Source: Pseudomonas mandelii (GTDB lineage Bacteria; Pseudomonadota; Gammaproteobacteria; Pseudomonadales; Pseudomonadaceae). Taken from it: a DNA stretch of 64,000 bases. The stretch is from positions 62,001-126,000 of the forward strand of contig NZ_JAMYDU010000003.1 of assembly GCF_024138395.1 (NCBI RefSeq). The letters run 5' to 3'. Below are positions 47,011 through 56,352 of this stretch, one piece after another (within the stretch, counting starts at the first letter, position 1; every line of letters starts with the position of its first letter). Below the pieces are notes generated by a model, which was not told the origin of the DNA, made no database searches, and was given only the letters and a program-made list of their open reading frames with translations. A program made the translations under genes and the position numbers.

Positions 47011-48444
47011 ATGCTGCGCAAACTCTCACTGGCCCTTGCCGTGTCTTGTGCGTCCAATGGAATGGCCTGGGCAGCTGAAGCGCCCTTATCGACCAAGACT
47101 GATCTGGTCAGCGTCTATCAGGAAGCGGTGGACAACAACGCCGACATCGCCGCCGCCCGTGCCCAATACGGTGCTCAGAAGGAAGTCGTGCCCCAGGCCC
47201 GCGCCGGGCTGTTGCCCAACCTGTCGGCCGGTGCCGACCTGAACAACACCCGCACCTCACTCGACCAGCCATCGCTGACTTCGACCCGCAGTGGCACGGT
47301 GTATCAGGCAACCTTGGCGCAACCGATTTTTCGCGCCGATCGCTGGTTCCAGTTGCAGGCCGCCAAGGACGTCAACGAACAGGCGGCCCTGCAACTCTCG
47401 GCCACCGAACAGAACCTGATTCTGCAAAGCGCCGAAAGTTATTTCAACGTGCTGCGCAGCCAGGACACCCTGGCCTCGACCAAGGCCGAAGAAGCGGCGT
47501 TCAAGCGTCAACTCGACCAGTCTAACGAGCGCTTCGACGTTGGCCTGTCGGACAAAACCGACGTGCTGCAATCCCAAGCCAGTTACGACACGGCGCGGGC
47601 CAACCGGATTCTCGCTCAGCGTCAGGTGGATGACGCGTTCGAAGCGCTGATCACCCTGACCAACCGCCAGTACAACTCGATCCAGGGCATCGTCCATACT
47701 TTGCCGATCCTGCCGCCGGCACCGAACGATGCCAAAGCCTGGGTCGACACCGCCGCCAGGCAGAACCTGAATTTGCTGGCCAGCAACTACGCGGTGAGCG
47801 CCGCCGAGGAAACCCTCAAGCAGCGCAAGGCCGGACATGCGCCCACCCTGGATGCGGTCGCGCAATACCAGAAAGGTGACAACGACGCCCTCGGCTTTAC
47901 CAACCCGAACCCGAACGGCGTGCGTTACGGCGGCGATGTCGAGCAGCGTACGGTTGGCCTGCAACTGAGCATTCCGCTCTATAGCGGCGGGCTGACCAGC
48001 TCGCAAGTGCGTGAGTCCTACTCGCGGCTGACTCAGTCCGAACAACAACGCGAAGCCCTGCGTCGTCAGGTGGTGGAAAACACCCGCAACCTGCACCGCG
48101 CCGTGAACACCGACGTCGAGCAGGTGCAGGCCCGCCGGCAGTCGATCATCTCCAACCAGAGCGCGGTGGAAGCGACCGAAATCGGTTATCAGGTGGGGAC
48201 GCGCAACATCGTCGACGTGCTCGATGCCCAGCGTCAGCTGTACACCTCGGTGCGCAACTACAACAACACCCGCTATGACTACATCCTCGACAACCTGCGC
48301 TTGAAGCAGGCGGCCGGCACCTTGAATCCGGGGGATTTGCAGGACCTGACGCGTTATCTCAAAGCCGACTACAACCCAGACAAGGACTTCCTGCCACCAG
48401 ATCTGGCCAAGGCTGCGGCTGAACAACTCAAAGCCCGCCCTTGA
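47011..48444 (+). CDS. tolC: TolC-family outer-membrane channel protein
   Basis: A trimeric outer-membrane exit duct for efflux pumps and type I secretion. The 477-residue product has a signal peptide ending AWA (about residue 21), and the duplicated outer-membrane-efflux repeat: YQEAVDNNADIAAARAQYGA in the first half and VSAAEETLKQRKAGHAPTLD in the second, with ESYFNVLRSQD and GTRNIVDVLDAQRQLY as signature segments. Orthologous by place to PA4974 (opmH) in P. aeruginosa. It is transcribed alone; AGGGATG precedes the ATG. Confidence 0.94.
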   Translation: MLRKLSLALAVSCASNGMAWAAEAPLSTKTDLVSVYQEAVDNNADIAAARAQYGAQKEVVPQARAGLLPNLSAGADLNNTRTSLDQPSLTSTRSGTVYQATLAQPIFRADRWFQLQAAKDVNEQAALQLSATEQNLILQSAESYFNVLRSQDTLASTKAEEAAFKRQLDQSNERFDVGLSDKTDVLQSQASYDTARANRILAQRQVDDAFEALITLTNRQYNSIQGIVHTLPILPPAPNDAKAWVDTAARQNLNLLASNYAVSAAEETLKQRKAGHAPTLDAVAQYQKGDNDALGFTNPNPNGVRYGGDVEQRTVGLQLSIPLYSGGLTSSQVRESYSRLTQSEQQREALRRQVVENTRNLHRAVNTDVEQVQARRQSIISNQSAVEATEIGYQVGTRNIVDVLDAQRQLYTSVRNYNNTRYDYILDNLRLKQAAGTLNPGDLQDLTRYLKADYNPDKDFLPPDLAKAAAEQLKARP

Positions 48445-48449
48445 CACTT

Positions 48450-48649
48450 GTAGGAGCCAGGCCTGCCGGCGAAAGCGATTTCAAAGACGCCTTCGCCGGC
48501 AAGCCTCAATGCCGGTCAGTTAAGCGAAATTTCTGTAGGAGCGAGGCTTGCCCGCGAAGAATGCACCGCGGATTTTCAGGTATTACGCGTCATCGTTCTT
48601 CGCGGGCAAGCCTCGCTCCTCACAGATTCCGCCTTAACTGACAGGCATT
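48450..48649. repeat. Composite REP array with nested inverted repeats
   Basis: An outer REP pair fragment (from 48450, and 48489-48507), then AATGCCGGTCAGTTAAG (48508-48524) facing its near-complement (48633-48649, 16 of 17 bases), enclosing an inverted REP pair (48535-48561 and 48596-48620). The inner structure spans 142 bp. Confidence 0.85.
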
Positions 48650-48673
48650 ACGGCAAGCCTGGCTCCTGCAAGG

Positions 48674-49951
48674 TCAGGGCTTAATCAACTTGCCCAACCC
48701 ATCCAGCAACCGCTGCAACGCACCTTGATTGGTGCGCATCACTTTCAACCCCGCCTCTGCCATCCGCTGCGCATCGCTCGGCAATTCGAACAGTCGCTGC
48801 ACCGCCAGCGCCAGACCTTCGGCATCATCGACCTCGGCTAACGCCCCGGCACTGCGCAATTGCGCGGCGATTTCGAGGAAGTTGAACAGGTGCGGTCCGC
48901 TGAGCACCGGCTTGGCCAATGCCGCTGGCTCCAGCAGGTTATGGCCGCCGTTCGGCACCAGACTGCCACCGACGAACGCGCTGTCGGCCAACGCATAGAG
49001 AAACAGCAACTCACCCATCGTGTCGCCCAGCAGCACCGAAGTGCTTGCAGTAACCGGCTCGCCTGTCGAACGCCGTACCGTGGCGAAACCCTGCTGTCGG
49101 CACAAGTCGAACACCGGGTTGAAACGTTCCGGATGACGCGGCACCAGAATCAGCAAGGCATCGGGATGACTGGCCAGCAGTCGACGATGGGCAGCCAGCA
49201 CCACCTCGTCTTCACCTTCATGGGTACTCGCGGCGATCCACACCGGGCGATCCTGCGCCTGCCACTGCGCACGCAATTCGCTGGCACGCTGCAGCAGTTG
49301 CGGGTCGATGGTCAGGTCGAATTTGATCGAACCGGTCACTTCGACGGTTTCCGGGCGTGCGCCCAAATCCCGGAAGCGCTGCGCCTCGGCTTCGGTCTGC
49401 ACCGCGAACAGGCTCATCTCGGCGAGCATCGGCCGGGTCAGTTTATGGAAGCGGCCATAGCCTTTGGCCGAGCGTTCAGACAGTCGCGCATTGGCCAGCG
49501 CCACGGGAATCCCGCGTTTGGCGCATTGGTGGATATGGTTGGGCCAGAGCTCCGTTTCCATGATTACCGCCAGTTTCGGCCGGGCCCGATCAAGGAATCG
49601 CTTTGCTGCGCAGGGCAAGTCATAAGGCAAATAGCAGTGTTGAATGCGCGGCTCGTTGGCGAACAGCGCCTGGATGCGCTCGGAGCCGGTCGGGGTCATG
49701 CAGGTGACGGTGATCGGCAGCGTCGGATAGCGTTGCAGCAAGGCACGGATCATCGGCGCTGCGGCGATGCTTTCGCCCACCGACACCGCGTGCACCCAGA
49801 GGCCGTCCGGCTTCATCGCCGGCAGCGCGAGGGAGAAACGCTCGCCAATGCGCTTGGCGTACGCCGGCGCCTTGCGCGCCCGCAGCCAAAGCCGAATCGC
49901 TACCAATGGCAGCCCCAGGTAAAACAGCGCGGTGTAGAGAGTTCTATTCAT
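48674..49951 (-). CDS. waaA: Kdo transferase WaaA (KdtA)
   Basis: Adds Kdo residues to lipid IVA at the inner membrane. The 425-residue product has the N-terminal membrane anchor (RTLYTALFYLGLPLVAIRLW), the GT30 motif WVHAVSVGESIAA with the catalytic Glu, and VIMETELWPN. The C-terminal nucleotide-binding half follows with AASTHEGEDEVVL and GGSLVPNGGHNLLEPAAL. The start at 49951 matches the family; the frame upstream overlaps the LysR gene. It lies 22 bp after the LysR gene on the same strand. Confidence 0.96.
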   Translation of the reverse strand: MNRTLYTALFYLGLPLVAIRLWLRARKAPAYAKRIGERFSLALPAMKPDGLWVHAVSVGESIAAAPMIRALLQRYPTLPITVTCMTPTGSERIQALFANEPRIQHCYLPYDLPCAAKRFLDRARPKLAVIMETELWPNHIHQCAKRGIPVALANARLSERSAKGYGRFHKLTRPMLAEMSLFAVQTEAEAQRFRDLGARPETVEVTGSIKFDLTIDPQLLQRASELRAQWQAQDRPVWIAASTHEGEDEVVLAAHRRLLASHPDALLILVPRHPERFNPVFDLCRQQGFATVRRSTGEPVTASTSVLLGDTMGELLFLYALADSAFVGGSLVPNGGHNLLEPAALAKPVLSGPHLFNFLEIAAQLRSAGALAEVDDAEGLALAVQRLFELPSDAQRMAEAGLKVMRTNQGALQRLLDGLGKLIKP

Positions 49952-49973
49952 GGCGGCGGAGTTTATCGGTTTT

Positions 49974-50864
49974 TTAGCTGATCGCCTGCAAGTGCACGGC
50001 AAAACGTTCCGCCAGCCAACGAGCCGCCGGGCCAAGGGGCTCGTCGCGACGCCAGACCAGTTCGACAATCAATGCCGGCGGAGTCCATTCGCTGGCCAGC
50101 TCGACCATCTGATTCTGATACGCCGGGTACTGCACCACATGTCGCGGCAACCAGGCCCAGCCGAGACCACGCATCACCCATTCGGCCATCACATAGAAAC
50201 TGTCGGCGCGCCAAACCTGCGGGCTGGCCGGCTCGCTACCGGGATAGACGCTGGACTGCGTGGACATCAGCAACTGTCGATGCTGCGCCATTTGTTGGCA
50301 ATCGATCTGCGTCTGCATCGCCAATGGATGCCCCACACCGCACACCGTGACCATTTCGACGCTGCCCAGCACCCGCCGCTCGAGGGCTTCGGGAATCTGC
50401 TCGTGATAAAACAGCAAGCCCAGATCAGCCCGCCGCTCTACCAATTTGCGTGCGACATCACCTTGGGCGGCGCTGGTCAGCTGCACTTCGAGGCTGGGAA
50501 ACTTTTCTGCCAGAGCCTCGAAGCTTTCAACCACCGCCTGATAGGGCATCGCCTCATCCTGAGCCACCCGCAAGCTCGCTTCCTGGCCGCGCATCATCGC
50601 CAGTGCCCGGCCGTTGAGGCGCTCGCATTGGCGCAGCACTTCCCGCGCCTCTTCAAGCAGGGCGGTGCCGGCTTCGGTGAGTTTCGGCTGACGACCACTG
50701 CTGCGATCGAACAGGCTGACGCCCAAGTCCTCCTCCAGCAGTGCAATCGAACTGCTGACCGCCGACTGCGCCTTGCGCTGATTCCGCGCCACCGCGGAAA
50801 ACGAACGTTGTTCCGCGACGCTGACAAACAAGCGCAGCTGTTCCAGATTCCATTGCATGTTCAT
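49974..50864 (-). CDS. LysR-family transcriptional regulator
   Basis: The 296-residue product has the winged HTH of LysR proteins at residues 6-65 (LEQLRLFVSVAEQRSFSAVA, AVSSSIALLEEDLGVSLFDR) and a two-lobed ligand-binding domain thereafter. It is divergent from the SMR exporter gene with a 103-bp shared gap, the usual layout when a LysR protein controls its neighbour. The ligand cannot be told from sequence. It matches PA4989 by position. Confidence 0.92.
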   Translation of the reverse strand: MNMQWNLEQLRLFVSVAEQRSFSAVARNQRKAQSAVSSSIALLEEDLGVSLFDRSSGRQPKLTEAGTALLEEAREVLRQCERLNGRALAMMRGQEASLRVAQDEAMPYQAVVESFEALAEKFPSLEVQLTSAAQGDVARKLVERRADLGLLFYHEQIPEALERRVLGSVEMVTVCGVGHPLAMQTQIDCQQMAQHRQLLMSTQSSVYPGSEPASPQVWRADSFYVMAEWVMRGLGWAWLPRHVVQYPAYQNQMVELASEWTPPALIVELVWRRDEPLGPAARWLAERFAVHLQAIS

Positions 50865-50899
50865 GGCTCAACCCATCTTCAGAGCAGATAGGTAATGAC

Positions 50900-50927
50900 T
50901 TTACCGCATCTGGCGAATCTCTAGAAT
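50900..50927 (+). promoter_or_regulatory. Candidate promoter of the SMR exporter gene
   Basis: TTTACC, a 16-bp spacer and TAGAAT, about 40 bp before the ATG. It lies where the divergent LysR protein could act. Confidence 0.4.
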
Positions 50928-50967
50928 GCCGACCTCAGAAAGCAACACTTCACACGAGGATTGACCC

Positions 50968-51300
50968 ATGACCGCTTACTACTACCTGGCCATCGCCATC
51001 TGCGCCGAAGTGATCGCGACTGTTTCGATGAAAGCGGTCAAAGGTTTCAGCACGCCACTGCCGCTGCTGCTGGTCATCGTCGGTTACGGCATTGCTTTCT
51101 GGATGTTGACCCTGGTGGTGCGCAGCGTCCCGGTGGGCGTGGCGTACGCGGTGTGGGCCGGCATGGGGATCGTGATGGTCAGCGTCGCGGCGCTGTTTAT
51201 CTACGGGCAGAAGCTGGATGTGCCGGCAATGCTGGGGATGGCGCTGATTGTGTTGGGCGTTGTGGTTATTCAGCTGTTCTCGAAGACCGCGGGGCATTGA
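50968..51300 (+). CDS. Small multidrug resistance (SMR/EmrE-like) exporter
   Basis: The 110-residue product has four transmembrane helices and the family's essential Glu14 in helix 1 (IAICAEVIATVSMKA). Helix 3 contains GVAYAVWAGMGIV, a motif shared by EmrE and SugE relatives. SMR proteins export cationic compounds using the proton gradient, working as antiparallel dimers. GAGGA precedes the ATG. The divergent LysR gene may regulate it. Confidence 0.93.
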   Translation: MTAYYYLAIAICAEVIATVSMKAVKGFSTPLPLLLVIVGYGIAFWMLTLVVRSVPVGVAYAVWAGMGIVMVSVAALFIYGQKLDVPAMLGMALIVLGVVVIQLFSKTAGH

Positions 51301-51303
51301 AGA

Positions 51304-51479
51304 AAAGATCGCAGCCTGCGGCAGCTCCGACGCAAGTAAATCGTGTTGCACGGCTGTCTGTAGCAGCTGCCGAAGGCTGCGTTCGGCTGCGAAGCAGTCG
51401 TAAAACCTGACAACAGCGTTCCTGAGACAGATCGAAGGCGAGGACTTCGTCCTCGAACGCAGCCTTCGGCAGCTGCTAC
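51304..51479. repeat. REP elements, GTAGCAGCTGCCGAAGGCTG variant
   Basis: A single degenerate copy near 51304-51330 and an exact inverted pair with 26-nt arms (51360-51385 and 51454-51479). Between the SMR gene and the oxidoreductase gene. Confidence 0.88.
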
Positions 51480-51541
51480 AAGGATTGCGTCCGGCATGAA
51501 TCTGTATACTGCGCCCTCGTCTTGAACACTGAGGTCGCTGC

Positions 51542-52717
51542 ATGCCATCTGTTATTTCCACCGACGTTCTGATTGTCGGCGCTGGTGTCGCCGGCCTCTG
51601 GCTGAATGCGCGCCTGCGCCGCCAGGGTTTTTCGACCGTGCTGGTGGAAAGCGCCAGCCTCGGCGGCGGGCAGAGTCTGAAGTCCCAGGGCATCATCCAC
51701 GGCGGCGCCAAGTACGCGCTGCACGGTGCCCTGACCGGCGCGTCGGAAGCCATTGCCGACATGCCGCGTCGCTGGCGTGAAGCGCTGGCCGGCGACGGCG
51801 AACTGGACCTGTCGGGTGTACGCGTGTTGTCCGATGCTCACTATCTCTGGTCCCCCGGTACACTCGCCGGCAATCTCACCAGTTTTTTCGCCAGCAAAGC
51901 CGTGCGCGGGCGGGTCGATCAGGTCAAGGGCGAGCAACTGCCACCAGCCCTGCAAGACAAGCGTTTCAAGGGCAAGGTATATCGCTTGGCGGAATTGGTG
52001 GTCGACGTACCTAGCGTGATCCAGCGTCTGGCCGATCTGGCGGGCGACGGTCTGCTGGCCGGTCAGCACATCGAACCGTTGCTGGAAAACGGCGAACTGG
52101 TCGGCTTGAAAGTCGACGAACGCGAAATCCGCGCCCAGCGCATCGTCCTCAGCGCCGGTGCCGGCACCGCCGACCTGCTCACGGCGCTCGGCCTGAGTCA
52201 ACCAGCCATGCAGCGCCGTCCCGTGCACATGATCATGGTCAAAGGCCCGGGCCTCAAACCGCTGTACGCCCATTGTCTGGGTGGCGGGCCGAAGCCGCGC
52301 CTCACCGTGACCACCCACCCCGCCGCCGATGGCCAATGGGTCTGGTACCTGGGGGGCGACATCGCCGAAGCCGAAGGCGTGGCCCGCGAGCCGGCGGCGC
52401 AGATCGCCATCGCGCAAAAAGAACTCGGCAACCTGCTGCCGTGGATCGACCTGAGCACGGCGCAGTGGGCGACGTTGCGGGTCGACCGCGCCGAGCCACT
52501 GCAATCGGGCCTTACCCGCCCGGACAACGCCTTCCTCGCCGAACAAGATCGTCTGCTGGTGGGTTGGCCGACCAAACTGGCCCTGGCGCCGGACTTCGCT
52601 GACCGCGTCCTCGCCTCACTGCAACGCGACGGTATCCAGCCGAGCCATCCGGCGCCGCTACCGGAACTGCCGAAACCGCCGATGGGCGTGCCTGCCTGGG
52701 AGCAACTACTGCCATGA
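51542..52717 (+). CDS. FAD-dependent oxidoreductase of the DAO family
   Basis: The 391-residue product begins with the FAD-binding dinucleotide fold DVLIVGAGVAGLWLNARLRRQG, then GQSLKSQGIIHGG, which resembles glycerol-3-phosphate or D-amino-acid oxidase relatives. A later VLSAGAGTADLL fits the second FAD-contact strand. No membrane segment is seen. The substrate is unknown. It overlaps the aldo/keto reductase gene by 4 bp (ATGA), so the two products may act on related compounds. Order matches PA4991-PA4992. Confidence 0.85.
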   Translation: MPSVISTDVLIVGAGVAGLWLNARLRRQGFSTVLVESASLGGGQSLKSQGIIHGGAKYALHGALTGASEAIADMPRRWREALAGDGELDLSGVRVLSDAHYLWSPGTLAGNLTSFFASKAVRGRVDQVKGEQLPPALQDKRFKGKVYRLAELVVDVPSVIQRLADLAGDGLLAGQHIEPLLENGELVGLKVDEREIRAQRIVLSAGAGTADLLTALGLSQPAMQRRPVHMIMVKGPGLKPLYAHCLGGGPKPRLTVTTHPAADGQWVWYLGGDIAEAEGVAREPAAQIAIAQKELGNLLPWIDLSTAQWATLRVDRAEPLQSGLTRPDNAFLAEQDRLLVGWPTKLALAPDFADRVLASLQRDGIQPSHPAPLPELPKPPMGVPAWEQLLP

Positions 52718-53526
52718 GCCAACCCACCCTGCACGATCTGCATCGCCCTCTGGGCAGCACCGGCCTGCTGGTTTCACCTCTGGGCCTGGGCACGGTGAAA
52801 CTTGGCCGCGATCAAGGGGTGAAGTACCCCAACGGCTTCCAGATCCCCGGCGATGACGAAGCGCGCATGCTGCTCAAGCTCGCGCGCGACCTGGGCATCA
52901 ACCTGATCGACACCGCGCCGGCCTATGGCCGCAGCGAAGAACGTCTTGGCCCGTTGCTGCGTGGTCAGCGTCAGGATTGGGTGATCGTCAGCAAGGTCGG
53001 CGAAGAGTTTGCCGACGGCCAGTCGCATCACGATTTCAGCGCCGCCCATACTCGCCTGTCGGTGGAACGCAGCCTGCAACGCCTGGAAACGGATGTTATC
53101 GATCTGGTCTTGGTGCATTCCGACGGCAACGATCTGGCAATCCTCAATGACAGCGAGGTCTACGCGACCCTCGCCGAGCTCAAGCGCGAAGGCAAGATTC
53201 GCGGTTTCGGCTTTTCCGGCAAAACCGTCGAAGGTGGCTTGAAGGCTCTGGAACAAGGTGATTGCGCGATGGTCACCTACAATCTGAACGAACAGAACGA
53301 GAAACCGGTCATTGACTATGCTGCTGCTCACGGCAAAGCGATCCTGGTCAAAAAAGCCTTGGCCAGCGGCCACGTCTGCCTGAGCCCGGGCGTGGACCCG
53401 GTGCGCGCCAGCTTCGAGTTGTTGTTTGAACACCCGGGTGTGGCCAGTGCTATTGTCGGGACCATCAATCCGCTGCACCTCGCCCACAACGTCGCGACCG
53501 TTGCCCAGGTCCTTCGTAGCCATTGA
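52714..53526 (+). CDS. Aldo/keto reductase
   Basis: The 270-residue product has the TIM-barrel aldo/keto reductase motifs: LGLGTVKLG, then LGINLIDTAPAYGRSEERLG with catalytic Asp and Tyr, VIVSKVGEEF with the catalytic Lys, and VLVHSDGNDL with His. It uses NAD(P)H; substrate unknown. It is slightly shorter than typical family members, missing part of the C-terminal loop region. It shares an operon with the FAD oxidoreductase and likely with the next gene, 32 bp downstream. Confidence 0.9.
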   Translation: MSQPTLHDLHRPLGSTGLLVSPLGLGTVKLGRDQGVKYPNGFQIPGDDEARMLLKLARDLGINLIDTAPAYGRSEERLGPLLRGQRQDWVIVSKVGEEFADGQSHHDFSAAHTRLSVERSLQRLETDVIDLVLVHSDGNDLAILNDSEVYATLAELKREGKIRGFGFSGKTVEGGLKALEQGDCAMVTYNLNEQNEKPVIDYAAAHGKAILVKKALASGHVCLSPGVDPVRASFELLFEHPGVASAIVGTINPLHLAHNVATVAQVLRSH

Positions 53527-53558
53527 TGCCGCCCACGCGGCCTTAAGCAGGAGCCGAC

Positions 53559-54527
53559 ATGCCGCGTACGCTGATAAGAAAGAATCCGAGCAACTTCAAG
53601 ACCCTGCCGTTATTCGTCGAAGCGACGCCCGAAGGCCTGAGTTACCAGAGCGTCGGAATGCCGTTGAATTTCTCCCAGACTCTGCAACGCCGTCGCCCGG
53701 TGACGGTGGCCGACAGCGAGCGGTTTGCCCTGGAGCTGGCGAATCTTGGGGTTTCGGTACGCCTGACCCTGCATTGGCAGAATCGCGATTACTGGGTATT
53801 GGTGCGTCAGCGTCGGCAGGACCGCGGCGATGTGGTGCTCAAGCTGATCTCCGGTTATGTGCCGGCCCATGAATTGAACTTGCCGCTGCACACAGCGACC
53901 CAGGAAATTGCCGAAGAGTGCTTGCTGGAAACCCCGGAAGGCTGGCTCAGCGGGCGTTTCAATGACACCTGGCTGCCAGCGCCCTACTCGGCCGCCTTGC
54001 ATTACCGTGAAGCCCTGCCGTTTCGCCTGACGCCGCTGTCCGGCTCGGCGCGGCCGGTGCGCTGCGCCCATATGCCGCTGATCGAACGTCCACAGGCCTA
54101 CGTGCATTTGCCGACCGCGTCGCTGCAATTGATCTACGACTTGCGCCTGGATGTGCCCAAGGAAGCCAAGTCCCTGAGCCTGTTCCATGTCGACGAGCGG
54201 CTGGAGGGCGATCAACTGGTGGCCCGGCTCGATCGCAAACATCCCGATTTGTATCTCATGCCATTGCAGGACGGCCAGCCGCTGGCTGAGCTGTATACCT
54301 TGAAAAAGGATCAGCTGTACCCGGCGAGCACCCGCGGGTTGTACCTGGCGGAGAGTTTTGCCCGGCAGGAAGGCTGGCTGGTGAAGGATGAGCGGATTCG
54401 TTGGAAAGACTGGGTGCGGCAACAGGGTTTGAGCCCGCCGGGGAAGGATTCCGGTTTAGCCCGCTTGCACGGAAAGGCAAAACAACTGCTGAAAAGAATC
54501 GTGCCGCGCAAGAAAGTCAGCTCTTAA
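53559..54527 (+). CDS. Conserved Pseudomonas protein of unknown function with Nudix-like segment
   Basis: A 322-residue soluble protein. The stretch VLKLISGYVPAHELNLPLHT, followed by ATQEIAEECLLETPEGW (about residues 91-130), looks like a degenerate Nudix box: TQEIAEECL stands where REUXEEXG is expected, but the Glu pattern is incomplete, so hydrolase activity is doubtful. The C-terminus is basic. It corresponds by position to PA4993. No closer family is known to me. Confidence 0.75.
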   Translation: MPRTLIRKNPSNFKTLPLFVEATPEGLSYQSVGMPLNFSQTLQRRRPVTVADSERFALELANLGVSVRLTLHWQNRDYWVLVRQRRQDRGDVVLKLISGYVPAHELNLPLHTATQEIAEECLLETPEGWLSGRFNDTWLPAPYSAALHYREALPFRLTPLSGSARPVRCAHMPLIERPQAYVHLPTASLQLIYDLRLDVPKEAKSLSLFHVDERLEGDQLVARLDRKHPDLYLMPLQDGQPLAELYTLKKDQLYPASTRGLYLAESFARQEGWLVKDERIRWKDWVRQQGLSPPGKDSGLARLHGKAKQLLKRIVPRKKVSS

Positions 54528-54547
54528 GCAAAAAGATCCATTGAAGC

Positions 54548-54625
54548 AAAAGATCGCAGCCTTCGGCAGCTCCTACGGGGTTATATATCCACCCATGTAG
54601 GAGCTGCCGAAGGCTGCGATCTTTT
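54548..54625. repeat. Inverted REP pair, GTAGGAGCTGCCGAAGGCTG family
   Basis: Exact 29-nt arms at 54548-54576 and 54597-54625, between convergent genes. Confidence 0.92.
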
Positions 54626-54626
54626 T

Positions 54627-54659
54627 CATGATCCTTCCCTCAGAGTGGGAAGGATCATG
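54627..54659. terminator. Possible terminator between the unknown gene and hldE
   Basis: A perfect 13-bp stem CATGATCCTTCCC/GGGAAGGATCATG with a 7-nt loop, just before the hldE stop. There is no T-run on the minus strand, so strength is uncertain. Confidence 0.55.
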
Positions 54660-54664
54660 TTCGG

Positions 54665-56086
54665 TCAGTGATTGCGGATCTTCTCGACAATCGCCGTGGT
54701 CGAGCTGTTTTCTACCAGCCCCAGCACTTTCACAGTCCCGCCATAAGCAGTGACGATGTCTGCGCCGACCACTTGGTCGATCCCGTAATCGCCGCCCTTG
54801 ACCAACACATCCGGCTTGACCTCGCGCAACAGGTTTTCCGGGGTGCCTTCAGCGAAGCTGATCACCCAATCCACCGCGCCAAGACCGGCCAGTACGGCCA
54901 TGCGACGGTCGACACTGTTGATCGGCCGACCCGGTCCTTTCAAGCGGCTCACCGACGCATCATCGTTGACCGCCACGATCAGACGATCGCCCTGGGCCCG
55001 TGCCTGCTCGAGGTAGGTCACATGCCCGGCATGCAGAATGTCGAAGCAGCCGTTGGTGAATACAATCTTCTCGTTGTGCGCACGTGCGTCGTCGACCGCC
55101 AGCAACAGCTGCTCCAGCCCCAACACACCACGCTCGGAACCTTCTTCACGCTGGATCGCGCGACGCAGTTCTGGCGCGCTGATGGCCGCCGTACCGAGCT
55201 TGCCGACCACGATGCCCGCCGCCAGGTTGGCCAGGGCCACCGCGTGGGGCAGTTCTTCGCCAGCAGCGATCGCTGCCGCCAGAGTGGAAATCACTGTGTC
55301 ACCGGCGCCGGTCACATCGAACACTTCACGGGCACGGGCCGGCAGGTGCAGCGCCGGATGATCCGGTCGCAGCAAGGTCATGCCGTGCTCGCCACGGGTC
55401 ACCAGCAAGGCGCCGAGATCCAGGTCGTGCATCAGCTGTGCGCCCTTGCTCACCAGCTCGTGCTCATCGGCGCAACCGCCGACGATGGTTTCAAACTCGC
55501 TGAGGTTGGGGGTGATCAGGCTCGCGCCACGGTAGATCGAGAAATCCTTGCCCTTGGGATCGGCCAGCACCGGAATGCCACGGGCACGGGCGGCCTGGAT
55601 CAGCACCTGATGGTTTTTCAGCGCGCCTTTGCCATAGTCCGACAGTACCAGCACCTTGATGCCTTCGAGCAGTTCGTCGACTTGCTCGCCCAACGCCAGG
55701 GCGTCGGTGGAAAACGGTTCTTCGAAGTCGATACGCAGCAATTGCTGGTGACGGCTCATGACCCGCAGCTTGACGATGGTCGGCTGATGCGCGATGCGCT
55801 GGAACAACGCCCGCACGCCGGCACCCTTGAGGCTATTGACCAGGCTGTCGGCAGCTTCGTCATCGCCGGTCACTCCGACCAGCGAAGCCGGCGCACCGAG
55901 CGCGGCAATGTTCAGGGCAACGTTGGCGGCACCGCCCGGGCGGTCCTCGATTTGCTCGACCTTGACTACCGGTACCGGCGCCTCAGGGGAAATCCGTGAG
56001 GTACCACCATGCCAGTAACGGTCGAGCATGACATCGCCGACCACCAAGACAGGGGCTTGATCGAATCGCGGCATGGACAACTTCAT
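54665..56086 (-). CDS. hldE: Bifunctional heptose kinase/adenylyltransferase HldE
   Basis: Makes ADP-heptose for the LPS inner core. The 473-residue product fuses a PfkB-type kinase (residues 1-320, with RPGGAANVALNIAALG and the DVTGAGDTVIS catalytic motif) to a nucleotidyltransferase (from 344, FTNGCFDILHAGHVTYLEQA with the HXGH motif). The start at 56086 (MKLSMPRFDQA) is the family N-terminus. ADP-heptose made here feeds the core attached to the Kdo added by WaaA. It follows msbA on the same strand after a 266-bp gap. Confidence 0.97.
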   Translation of the reverse strand: MKLSMPRFDQAPVLVVGDVMLDRYWHGGTSRISPEAPVPVVKVEQIEDRPGGAANVALNIAALGAPASLVGVTGDDEAADSLVNSLKGAGVRALFQRIAHQPTIVKLRVMSRHQQLLRIDFEEPFSTDALALGEQVDELLEGIKVLVLSDYGKGALKNHQVLIQAARARGIPVLADPKGKDFSIYRGASLITPNLSEFETIVGGCADEHELVSKGAQLMHDLDLGALLVTRGEHGMTLLRPDHPALHLPARAREVFDVTGAGDTVISTLAAAIAAGEELPHAVALANLAAGIVVGKLGTAAISAPELRRAIQREEGSERGVLGLEQLLLAVDDARAHNEKIVFTNGCFDILHAGHVTYLEQARAQGDRLIVAVNDDASVSRLKGPGRPINSVDRRMAVLAGLGAVDWVISFAEGTPENLLREVKPDVLVKGGDYGIDQVVGADIVTAYGGTVKVLGLVENSSTTAIVEKIRNH

Positions 56087-56324
56087 GGAGCAACCCACAT
56101 ACAAAATGAACAGGGGCGCGATATTAGCACAGGGTTGGCGATGGCTTGCGTGACGGCTGCAACAGGATGAATCGGCGGAGGTCCCTGCTCATTTATTGAG
56201 CAGAAATACGGATAGCCGACGGCAAGCGTCCGCGCGTTGCTGATCCAGGGGTGTGATCTCGCACTCCGCGGTCAGCGGTGCCTTGGATACAAACACCAGA
56301 CGCGTTGCACGCTGGTGAACGCGA

Positions 56325-56343
56325 GGGTGAGCCGGGCTCACCC
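56325..56343 (-). terminator. Possible terminator after msbA
   Basis: GGGTGAGC/GCTCACCC around a 3-nt loop, 10 bp past the msbA stop. No clear T-run follows. The rest of the 266-bp gap to hldE shows no gene; a 61-codon open frame there is not convincing. Confidence 0.45.
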
Positions 56344-56352
56344 CCGCAACGG

